Part shown: positions 17,341 to 23,479 of the stretch, piece after piece
Layout of the letters: each line of letters begins with the position of its first letter
Position numbering within the stretch: the stretch's first letter is position 1
DNA from: a virus
Length of the DNA stretch: 29,767 nt
IMG/VR virus record: IMGVR_UViG_3300008216_000051
Span: 1 to 29,767 of that record
Direction: 5' to 3' (one strand)
Notes under the pieces: generated by a model
Told to the model about the DNA's origin: nothing
The model's database searches: none
The model's input: the letters and a program-made list of their open reading frames with translations, nothing else
Made by a program: the position numbers and the translations under genes

Positions 17341-17775
17341 TTAATTAATAGTTATTTGTTTTGGTCTTTGCTCTTCAGGGATATCCTGTTTCAAAGCAAT
17401 GCGGAGCACTCCATCAGTAAGCTCTGCACCCTCAACTTCAATCGTGTCATTAAGGATGAACTTCCTTTGGAATGCTCGTCTGGCAATTCCCTTGTGAACA
17501 TAGTCAGAGTTATCATGTCTACCAGTGATATCTCCCTCAATGGTTAGATTATTTTCTACAACCTCTACTTTGATTTCATCTTTAGTGAATCCGGCAAGTG
17601 CCATCTCTATGCAGTATGTATCTTCACCAGACTTAACTATATCATAGGGAGGATAACCATAACCATCCCCACCGGGGGGAGCTACGTTAGTAAAGTTTAG
17701 CATATGATCCAGAAGTCTTTCATAACCAATAGCAAATCTAGGCCAAGCTGTAAGTGTATTTTCAACTGTTCTCAT
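17341..17775 (-). CDS. hsp20: Small heat-shock protein, Hsp20/IbpA type (144 aa)
   Basis: ATP-independent holdase chaperone. The N-terminus has the IbpA-like YERLLDHM and YPPYDIVK segments, the alpha-crystallin domain spans about residues 42-130 with AGFTKDEIKVEV and the conserved GVLRIAL, and the tail has the I-x-I anchor (ITI, residues 141-143). Length is typical. Phage copies are known in cyanophages and other marine phages. It is the first gene after a near-consensus sigma-70-type promoter and has AAAGGAG as ribosome site, so high expression is expected. It may stabilise folding virion proteins or the stressed host late in infection. Confidence 0.93.
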   Translation of the reverse strand: MRTVENTLTAWPRFAIGYERLLDHMLNFTNVAPPGGDGYGYPPYDIVKSGEDTYCIEMALAGFTKDEIKVEVVENNLTIEGDITGRHDNSDYVHKGIARRAFQRKFILNDTIEVEGAELTDGVLRIALKQDIPEEQRPKQITIN

Positions 17776-17819
17776 AATCTTTCTCCTTTATGTGGAACCC
17801 ATTATGGCATTCCAAGGGT

Positions 17820-17848
17820 ATTATCTCACATAAATAGCTCTGTGTCAA
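17820..17848 (-). promoter_or_regulatory. Sigma-70-type promoter before hsp20
   Basis: On the minus strand TTGACA (17848-17843) and GATAAT (17825-17820) are separated by exactly 17 bases, and TGA stands directly before GATAAT, giving an extended -10. Expected start of transcription is near 17813, leaving a leader of about 38 bases with AAAGGAG before the hsp20 ATG. The -35 box overlaps the stop codon of the cupin gene. The match to the bacterial housekeeping consensus is 11 of 12 bases. Confidence 0.85.
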
Positions 17849-18201
17849 GAACTTTTTACCTCACCTCCTGAACTTTTACGTATGATATCATTATGATTTA
17901 ACTCACTCCAGTATATTTCCAAGCCAGTGCTACACTCCTCTAAGCTGGTAAACATATGGAACTCCCCCGGTGGAACTACTGTAAACTCACCGGGAAGAAG
18001 AAGAGTACTATCTACCAGATCATAATCATTCTTCCATCTCTCTATTTTTAATTTACCAGATATAAGATAGAAGGCATTGTATTTAGTCTGATGCTTATGT
18101 AAAGAACAGAATGTTCGTGGCTTTATCTCTATGAAATGTATCTCAACTGCTGGACTTTTCAACAGATCAGTTGTGGTTCCCCATATCTTTCCTTCCTTCA
18201 T
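17845..18201 (-). CDS. Cupin-fold protein (118 aa)
   Basis: Single small cupin domain. Motif 1 is HKHQTKYNAFYLISGKLKIE and motif 2 is LPGEFTVVPPGEFHMF, with metal-ligand candidates in HKH and the final His. It resembles the cupin_2 domain of mannose-6-phosphate isomerase type II enzymes and many sugar-binding proteins; without a second domain, the reaction is not assignable. The ATG overlaps the ribonucleotide reductase stop as ATGA. It is the last gene before the hsp20 promoter, whose -35 box contains its stop codon. Confidence 0.82.
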   Translation of the reverse strand: MKEGKIWGTTTDLLKSPAVEIHFIEIKPRTFCSLHKHQTKYNAFYLISGKLKIERWKNDYDLVDSTLLLPGEFTVVPPGEFHMFTSLEECSTGLEIYWSELNHNDIIRKSSGGEVKSS

Positions 18202-20153
18202 GTCAGATCCACAATCTCACACGATCCAGCAGTACAGGCAAGCTCTTGTGAGCCTGTAGTATTATCTTCCTTCTCAAATTCCTGTAACCGTGACCAATCA
18301 ATAGCTTTCTTAGGCATCATACTCTTAGCCTTGAAGTATTCTTCCTTATTAAGTTCCTGATATGGAGCTTGCTTATAGGTATGATCTGAATAGGGAAGGA
18401 AAGAAACTCCTGATAGATGATCAAAGTTTTTCCAGCACCATGCACCGACTTCTATCCATTCATTTTCCTGTACGGATATGGTAACACTTGGCTTATGTTC
18501 ACACCAGTATTGAGCATATGTCTTCCATATCTCCAGTTGTTGCATGGCACTCATATCATTTCTGAATTTGGAATCTGGATCTGATTTTATGGGGAAGGAA
18601 AAGACAGACGTATGTTCAGGATTCATAATGTCAGGCTCATTGGGAATGCCATATTCTTTCATAAAGATGGTAAGGGGATCTTTAACATCTGCTCTAACAG
18701 TACGAATATAATAAGGAGAATGTCTGGCATGAATACCACTGGAACTATTTACCAGTTGCGATACTGTGCCGGAAGGTTTGATACAGGTAATGGCAGTTGA
18801 CTGAGGAATGCCAAGTTTCTCTGCCCATTTCTTATTGGTACTGATGGCAACATTACGTAGATACGTTAAGGTATCTTCCAAGAAAGGAACCTTGGCAGAG
18901 TAATCTAAATGTTCAATTGGGAAATTAAGTAGCTTGCAATCCATGATGCCAGTAAGGGACACACCAAGCAATCTTTCTTCTTCCGTATTATCTCTCCATC
19001 TCTTTCTAAGATATCCAAAGTTTGTGAGAGTGGATTGAATAGTACCAAGTAATGTAGCTACACGTATCTTACGTGCCAAACTATTTCTATCATCTGCTGG
19101 TCTGCATATAACTTCTGTTAGATTACAGAATTGATTGGGACGTAGTATGATCTCTGAACAGGGATTAGTCCCAAAGTTAATATCAGATATCCTTCGTCCA
19201 TTCTGTGCTGCCTTCATCTGTGCTGATTGACGGTTGAAGATACCACGCTCACCACTCTTGCTTTCATAAAGAGCTTGCCACTCGTTCATGAATACTCCAG
19301 TATCAGGACGCTCAGTATATACAGCAGAGTTATTTGCCAAGGCTCTTTCTGGATTTGTCATATGCCAAGCACCTGACTTGGAAGCTCTCATACGAGCGTC
19401 TGACAAATTAGATAAAGATATCAGAGCAGATCTTCGTACTCCTCCCACCACCACAACCTCACCAATCTTGCATACTATATCATGACATTCAATGGAGCTT
19501 AACTTCCTGCCTCTGGCTTCACTGAACTTACGAATAGTAAAATCAAATAGATCTATCAATGGTTGTGGGCCACTGGCTCTACCACCAAAGGTCTTTAGTC
19601 TTGCACCGGCAGGACGTACTTTGCTGGCATCTATCTTGGGGATACGATTGCTATAGAGATAAGATATCAGATCTTTAAATGCTCTGGTCCAGCCTTCTTT
19701 GGAATCAGCTATGCTAATCACGTCATCCGTATGTTCAAACTCCTGATCTGGTATCGTAGGTAATTCATTTACATATTGTCTCTCAACAGAGAAGCCTACA
19801 CCAGTACCATTCATAAGAATATACAATATCTCATCAAAGGATTTAGGATTGTCAACTGAAAGGTAGGCACAATTATATCCAGATATATTCTCACGTTCCA
19901 GTGCTGGTCCGGCAGTCATAAGAGATCTCATACTTGGCATTACTTCCAAGGATAGGATAGAGTTCTTTATGGTGCTCCAATCTTTGGTATCAAGCTGGTT
20001 CTTTACTCCAAGATTATTCTCCACATGATTGCGAAAGAAATTAATTAATCTGCTGACGGTTTCATCCCATGTTTCTCTACGTCCTTCATCTTCCAGCCAT
20101 CTTGAGTAACGGGACAGATAGATAAAAGACTGATACTCAGTTGGTAGGTTCAT
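18198..20153 (-). CDS. nrdJ: Adenosylcobalamin-dependent (class II) ribonucleoside-triphosphate reductase (651 aa)
   Basis: Makes deoxynucleotides using coenzyme B12, without oxygen. The active-site motif is NPCSEI (thiyl Cys332, with Asn330 and Glu334), followed eleven residues later by Cys343; Cys95 lies in YNCAYLS. The eleven-residue spacing between the thiyl and redox cysteine equals that of the Lactobacillus leichmannii enzyme. The C-terminal shuttle pair is CTAGSC (Cys640/645). This matches the monomeric RTPR form. The frame extends five codons upstream, but GGGGAG seven bases before the ATG at 20153 favours that start. It overlaps DUF3310 by 17 bases upstream and the cupin by four downstream. 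The enzyme needs host cobalamin. Confidence 0.95.
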   Translation of the reverse strand: MNLPTEYQSFIYLSRYSRWLEDEGRRETWDETVSRLINFFRNHVENNLGVKNQLDTKDWSTIKNSILSLEVMPSMRSLMTAGPALERENISGYNCAYLSVDNPKSFDEILYILMNGTGVGFSVERQYVNELPTIPDQEFEHTDDVISIADSKEGWTRAFKDLISYLYSNRIPKIDASKVRPAGARLKTFGGRASGPQPLIDLFDFTIRKFSEARGRKLSSIECHDIVCKIGEVVVVGGVRRSALISLSNLSDARMRASKSGAWHMTNPERALANNSAVYTERPDTGVFMNEWQALYESKSGERGIFNRQSAQMKAAQNGRRISDINFGTNPCSEIILRPNQFCNLTEVICRPADDRNSLARKIRVATLLGTIQSTLTNFGYLRKRWRDNTEEERLLGVSLTGIMDCKLLNFPIEHLDYSAKVPFLEDTLTYLRNVAISTNKKWAEKLGIPQSTAITCIKPSGTVSQLVNSSSGIHARHSPYYIRTVRADVKDPLTIFMKEYGIPNEPDIMNPEHTSVFSFPIKSDPDSKFRNDMSAMQQLEIWKTYAQYWCEHKPSVTISVQENEWIEVGAWCWKNFDHLSGVSFLPYSDHTYKQAPYQELNKEEYFKAKSMMPKKAIDWSRLQEFEKEDNTTGSQELACTAGSCEIVDLT

Positions 20154-20370
20154 CCACGTTCTCCCCATATTCTAATTCTATACATAAATCTATGTAATGT
20201 CTAGCTTTTAATAAATCTTTCAGACCTTCTCCTTTTATACGGTGTCGGGTAATGTACTTGACCGCATTACCCTCACACCAGTTAAGACCATTAGCCATTA
20301 TATATTCAGTAGGTTGTATCTTAAGTTTCTTATAATGATCTCCACCTACTTGATAGTCTCGTGTTGACAT
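20137..20370 (-). CDS. DUF3310 protein (77 aa)
   Basis: Matches the phage DUF3310 family throughout: VGGDHYKKLKIQPTEYI, then NGLNWCEGNAVKYITRHRIK, then GLKDLLKARHYIDLCIE. Family members are small phage proteins often beside nucleotide-metabolism and replication genes; some are annotated as nucleotide kinase-like, but no function is established. Here it sits between endonuclease VII and ribonucleotide reductase, in keeping with a nucleotide-metabolism setting. AGGAG precedes the ATG. Its end overlaps the reductase start by 17 bases. Confidence 0.9.
   Translation of the reverse strand: MSTRDYQVGGDHYKKLKIQPTEYIMANGLNWCEGNAVKYITRHRIKGEGLKDLLKARHYIDLCIELEYGENVDEPTN
20161..20166 (-). promoter_or_regulatory. 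Ribosome binding site deciding the nrdJ start
   Basis: GGGGAG on the minus strand lies seven bases before the ATG at 20153; the alternative ATG at 20168 has no comparable site. The site lies inside the 3' end of the DUF3310 gene. Confidence 0.75.
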
Positions 20371-20371
20371 T

Positions 20372-20794
20372 TCATTCCTCTCCTTTATTCAGCCATTCTA
20401 TAGCTTTTGTTAAAAGATTTGTATCGTCCCTTAATAAGCCCATTCCAGTGTTACATCTATGACAAAGATATCCTCTGACTTTTCCAGTTATGTGACAATG
20501 ATCTACATTCCATGAATGTCCAGCCCTACTAATTCCATCTTGTTTTTTCCCACAAATGGGACATTCATAATTTTCATTAGGATGTCTATGTTTATCTTTA
20601 TATAATTTTATTATTAGGGAATGTTTGTTTTTACATTCTCTACAAGTATGCTTTCTGCCTTTGTAAGCCTGACTATCTATTGGAAATAATTCCAAAGGCT
20701 TTTGCTCATTGCATTCTATACAAATTCTGCTATTATCATCATCTACTACCTCTTCTTTTATCTCATAAAATAAATTAAGTTGTTCGATTTCCAT
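20372..20794 (-). CDS. Recombination endonuclease VII family protein (140 aa)
   Basis: Predicted HNH/His-Me-finger nuclease that cuts branched DNA before packaging, as T4 gp49 does. The core is CPICGK (Cys78/81), NVDHCHITGKVRGYLCHRCN (Asp98, His99, Cys111/114, Asn115) and a C-terminal AIEWL helix. Upstream an additional pair of CxxC (CIEC at 25-28 and CREC at 51-54) forms a second zinc knuckle, absent from the minimal family domain. AGGA lies eight bases before the ATG. It lies in the replication block with one base to DUF3310. An HNH mobile endonuclease is less likely because of the close family match. Confidence 0.88.
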   Translation of the reverse strand: MEIEQLNLFYEIKEEVVDDDNSRICIECNEQKPLELFPIDSQAYKGRKHTCRECKNKHSLIIKLYKDKHRHPNENYECPICGKKQDGISRAGHSWNVDHCHITGKVRGYLCHRCNTGMGLLRDDTNLLTKAIEWLNKGEE

Positions 20795-20796
20795 AT

Positions 20797-21150
20797 TTAT
20801 TTTCCTGATAGTATCTGATATATTCTGTATTGAAAGTTAGACTTCTTCTTTGAGTTGATAACATCATAAGCAAAGCCCCTTACACGGGAAGGTTCTATAC
20901 CAGCCTGATCACATACAAATTCAAAGTTCTCACATGTTACACCAATGCTACAGAAAAACCAAGCAGTAGCTCTATCCTTATTTATCTTCTTACGTCTGGC
21001 AGTAGCCTTATCCTTGTTTATCTTGTTCAATTTATTGGAGGCATCCAACAGGGCTTGTATGATTACGGCCAAGTACAATCGTCGCTCTGGTTCTTCATGG
21101 TCAAACAGAACTATAGGATCTACAAATATATCTGGATCATCGTCTTTCAT
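20797..21150 (-). CDS. Phage protein of unknown function with internal duplication (117 aa)
   Basis: The core pattern, PERRLYLAVIIQALLDAS followed by ATAWFFCS and FEFVCDQAGIEPSRVRGFAY, resembles a family of small phage proteins whose C-terminal part looks like a helix-turn-helix; no function is established. Between the two core parts the peptide KINKDKATA (residues 43-51) is repeated as KINKDRATA (residues 55-63). The ATG overlaps the stop of the GIY-YIG gene as ATGA, and its end lies two bases before the endonuclease VII start. A DNA-binding role is a guess from the helix-turn-helix-like end. Confidence 0.75.
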   Translation of the reverse strand: MKDDDPDIFVDPIVLFDHEEPERRLYLAVIIQALLDASNKLNKINKDKATARRKKINKDRATAWFFCSIGVTCENFEFVCDQAGIEPSRVRGFAYDVINSKKKSNFQYRIYQILSGK

Positions 21151-21947
21151 TCTTCTTTCTTTTCTTTGCGCCGTCTTTTCTTTTGAGCCTCAGACATTTT
21201 CTTTCTCTCTTCAGGATCTCTAAATCTTTTCTTTGCATACTCAGATCTTTTCTTTCTATACTCAGGATCTTTCACAACTTTTTGAAATGTTTCAGAATTT
21301 TTTATAGACTCAGATGTTTTCTTTCTCTCTTCAGGATCTTCATATCTTTTCTTTGTAGCCTCAGACATTTTCTTTCTCTCTTCAGGATCTCTAAATCTTT
21401 TCTTTTGAGACTCAGATGTTTTCTTTCTCTGTTCAGGATTTTCATATCTTTTCTTTTGAGACTCAGACAGTTTCTTTCTCTGTTCAGGATCTTCAAATTG
21501 CTTCTTTGCAGACTCAGACAAGTTCTTTCTATATTCAGGATCTTGATAGCTCTCAACAGGGCGATAGAACTTACCACCTACTCGTGAGTTATAGTAGGCA
21601 TGTTCCTCTGAGCCTTCCAGAGTAGAGGACAGTACATTGTGTTTCATCTGATAATACAGTTCATAGTATCGGAGACTACGCCTGTTCTTATATTCAGCTA
21701 TGATCTCAAACTTAAAATGCTTCTTACCTATCTCCTCTATATCTTTTGACAACCACTTGGAAGAACCTGCATATGTTTTCCAATCAGATTCCTTCTCCTT
21801 CATACGACTATAGATTAGATACTGTTTACATCCTATGTATGCCTTACCATTGCGAAGGTTGGTAATGATATACACGAATCCAAACTTATCCAAGTCAGGA
21901 ATAAATGCCTTACCACTACCAACCATCAACCAATGGTGATCTACCAA
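21147..21947 (-). CDS. GIY-YIG endonuclease with seven NUMOD3-like repeats (266 aa)
   Basis: The N-terminal nuclease domain starts with FGFVYIITN and GKAYIGCKQY (VYI 25-27, YIG 37-39), then WKTYAGSSKWL, KHFKFEIIAEY and YYELYYQ with catalytic-type Glu96; it resembles Seg-type phage endonucleases. Residues 136-260 are seven tandem 17-residue units of the form DPExRKKxSExxKKRxx, similar to the NUMOD3 DNA-binding motif, followed by a basic tail. It is probably a free-standing homing endonuclease. The frame opens with TTG at 21947, overlapping the exonuclease gene by seven bases; an ATG at 21926 is the alternative start and neither has a strong ribosome site. Both starts keep the full nuclease domain. 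Confidence 0.85.
   Translation of the reverse strand: MVDHHWLMVGSGKAFIPDLDKFGFVYIITNLRNGKAYIGCKQYLIYSRMKEKESDWKTYAGSSKWLSKDIEEIGKKHFKFEIIAEYKNRRSLRYYELYYQMKHNVLSSTLEGSEEHAYYNSRVGGKFYRPVESYQDPEYRKNLSESAKKQFEDPEQRKKLSESQKKRYENPEQRKKTSESQKKRFRDPEERKKMSEATKKRYEDPEERKKTSESIKNSETFQKVVKDPEYRKKRSEYAKKRFRDPEERKKMSEAQKKRRRKEKKEE
21168..21542 (-). repeat. Tandem 51-base coding repeat (about 7 units)
   Basis: Seven imperfect units encode 17-residue NUMOD3-like motifs at residues 136-260 of the GIY-YIG protein; unit 5 has six extra residues and is degenerate. On the plus strand the same array appears as recurring ttctttctctcttcaggatc. It is a protein repeat, not a CRISPR: there are no spacers. Confidence 0.9.
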
Positions 21948-22807
21948 TCTCTAATCTCTGGTACATCAGGCGTCTTTGATACATGCGTGAGATATCTATA
22001 TCCTCTTGCATAATCAAAGACACGTAGACCATGCCCACCATTCTTGTCCTTCCAGCATTCCTTCTTATGAGCACAGTAGATACATGACGTACCTAATCTG
22101 CGATTGCCGGAAGCACCATCTGCCACATCACTGTAACATCTTGGTGGTGGGGTATCCTGTTCAAGTAGTGTCTTGAGATATTTAATCCTATCACTAGCAT
22201 CAATCATCTCCAAGGAATGAACAGGCAGCAAACATATCTCACCAGTTTGTTTATTGATAACTAGGAATGCAGCTTCATTAAGACCATTCCCTTCAGCATA
22301 AGCAGAGATCTGAGCTATGTAGCCAAAGGGATCATCTCTTTCCAATCTACCTTTGTCAAACTTCTCAAAGCTCCTGCCCGATGCAGACTTGCAATCAACA
22401 AGTACGTCATCAATGATACAATCCTGATGTCCTCTAATTCCTCCAACGGTAACTTCCTTCTGTGTGTCTGTTACGCTATGTCCAGCCAAACGAGACAACG
22501 CAATAAGAAGTTCTTCCAGTATGTATCCATATAGAAACTTGATACGTGTGGAAGGTGCAAGAGGCAACACCTCATCCCGTGACGAATGCTTATCATACCA
22601 TAGCTGCCTGTCTGGTCTACCTATGGCAGACAATCTAAGATTGCCATTAGCACGAGGCTTCTCATTTAGAAATAGTTTCAAGTGCTCCTTTATGTTAGTT
22701 GCAAATTCATCAACATGATAATCTATTTCCCTCTCGTCCATATCCAATTGTTCAGGACCAAAGAGATTATAGATATCTTCTACTAAGGTGTATACATTTT
22801 TTTTCAT
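21941..22807 (-). CDS. RecB/Cas4-like PD-(D/E)XK exonuclease, putative Fe-S type (288 aa)
   Basis: Predicted DNA exonuclease. GHQDCIIDDVLVDCKSAS provides Asp129 and the D-x-K pair Asp138/Lys140, the PD-(D/E)XK core of the RecB/Cas4 branch; GRPDRQLWYDKH (residues 63-74) stands where Cas4 has its Cys-x-R-x-LWY helix, but here without Cys. Near the end SCIYCAHKKEC (Cys242, 245, 251), preceded by Cys224, could bind a [4Fe-4S] cluster. In T7-like phages a 5'-3' exonuclease supplies nucleotides and recombination ends; this may be the counterpart. The ATG has no ribosome site and lies ten bases after a terminator-like hairpin. Confidence 0.85.
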   Translation of the reverse strand: MKKNVYTLVEDIYNLFGPEQLDMDEREIDYHVDEFATNIKEHLKLFLNEKPRANGNLRLSAIGRPDRQLWYDKHSSRDEVLPLAPSTRIKFLYGYILEELLIALSRLAGHSVTDTQKEVTVGGIRGHQDCIIDDVLVDCKSASGRSFEKFDKGRLERDDPFGYIAQISAYAEGNGLNEAAFLVINKQTGEICLLPVHSLEMIDASDRIKYLKTLLEQDTPPPRCYSDVADGASGNRRLGTSCIYCAHKKECWKDKNGGHGLRVFDYARGYRYLTHVSKTPDVPEIRDW

Positions 22808-22816
22808 GTGGAAAAT

Positions 22817-22852
22817 GGGAGAGACATCTGCACCCGAACAGACGCCTCTCCC
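22817..22852 (-). terminator. Terminator-like hairpin after SSB
   Basis: GGGAGAG (22817-22823) pairs with CTCTCCC (22846-22852), then a 3x3 internal loop and an inner TCTG/CAGA stem enclose an eight-base loop. On the minus strand it is followed by ATTTT, a short U tract. It lies between the SSB stop (22870) and the exonuclease ATG (22807), so it may trim most SSB transcripts and let some through. An attenuator rather than a full stop is likely. Confidence 0.6.
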
Positions 22853-22869
22853 CCCTCATCAGCGGCTAA

Positions 22870-23343
22870 TTAAGAGGCGAAGGGGATATCGTCATCCCCC
22901 TCGTCACTGGAGAAACCACCTTCCACAACATCAAAAGCCTCATCAGCTTCTGTATTATAAGGAACAAGGTCCACTACCTGCACCGCACGTAGATCAGCAC
23001 TCACTCCTTTGTTACCCTTAAACTCCCACTCATAGGTCGTGTAGTGTACGTTAACCTTTGAGCCATTTCCAATAAGAGTATTGGTCATGGTACGCTTCTG
23101 ACCATCAACAAGATCAGGAGCACGATTGAGAGAACCATCCTTCCGACGAACCTTACGCTTGATTGAAACAAAATCTCCACGCTCGTCATCCTTATTCTTG
23201 ACGGTCAGACCATCCTTCTCAACGACAGCAAGACTCTTCTTGTCAAGGTTTGTAACATCAACAGACCACACACCATCCGAATCAAAGGTGGTGTTAGGGT
23301 TAGCAATAGCCGCCCAATAAGCGGTTCCAGAAATTACTGACAT
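22870..23343 (-). CDS. Single-stranded DNA-binding protein, T7 gp2.5-like (157 aa)
   Basis: Coats single-stranded DNA during replication. The N-terminus SVISGTAYWAAIANPNTTF resembles T7-like phage SSBs (gp2.5), followed by an OB-fold-like pattern of beta strands and YTTYEWEFKGNKGVSADLRA. The C-terminus is acidic and ends in DEGDDDIPFAS, which contains DDDIPF, the tip with which bacterial SSB recruits partner proteins, plus two extra residues. AGGAG precedes the ATG by ten bases. A near-consensus promoter lies just upstream and a terminator-like hairpin just downstream, so it is probably expressed as its own strong unit. Length is shorter than T7 gp2.5. Confidence 0.88.
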   Translation of the reverse strand: MSVISGTAYWAAIANPNTTFDSDGVWSVDVTNLDKKSLAVVEKDGLTVKNKDDERGDFVSIKRKVRRKDGSLNRAPDLVDGQKRTMTNTLIGNGSKVNVHYTTYEWEFKGNKGVSADLRAVQVVDLVPYNTEADEAFDVVEGGFSSDEGDDDIPFAS

Positions 23344-23380
23344 ATTTATATGTCTCCTATTTTGGTTGGTTAAAAAACGA

Positions 23381-23409
23381 ATTATCGCATAAACGGTTCA
23401 ACATGTCAA
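23381..23409 (-). promoter_or_regulatory. Sigma-70-type promoter before SSB
   Basis: On the minus strand TTGACA (23409-23404), 17 bases, then GATAAT (23386-23381), with TGC directly before GATAAT as extended -10. Expected transcription start near 23374 and leader of about 31 bases with AGGAG. It has the same boxes and spacing as the promoter before hsp20. It lies between the palindrome after the polymerase gene and the SSB ATG. Confidence 0.87.
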
Positions 23410-23428
23410 GCATTAAGTTGCAGATATT

Positions 23429-23479
23429 CTAATTAAACCGTATGTAGTACGTAAGTACTACCTACATACGGTTAATTAG
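23429..23479. repeat. Palindromic element, copy A (polymerase 3' end)
   Basis: A 51-base inverted repeat. The outer arms are CTAATTAA and TTAATTAG, the middle arms CCGTATGTAG and CTACATACGG, and the core is GTAGTAC GTAA GTACTAC. One extra A lies in the left arm and an extra CTAC in the right arm. The polymerase stop codon lies in the outer arm. No T tract follows on either strand, so it is not a standard terminator. Related to the element at 27621-27670. Confidence 0.88.

Noticed and set aside
21168-21542. Regular repeats on the plus strand resembling a CRISPR array
   Set aside because: The repeat is an in-frame 51-base protein repeat of the GIY-YIG gene without unique spacers.
23429-23479. 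Palindrome after the polymerase as an intrinsic terminator
   Set aside because: The stem is AT-rich and no T tract follows on either strand.
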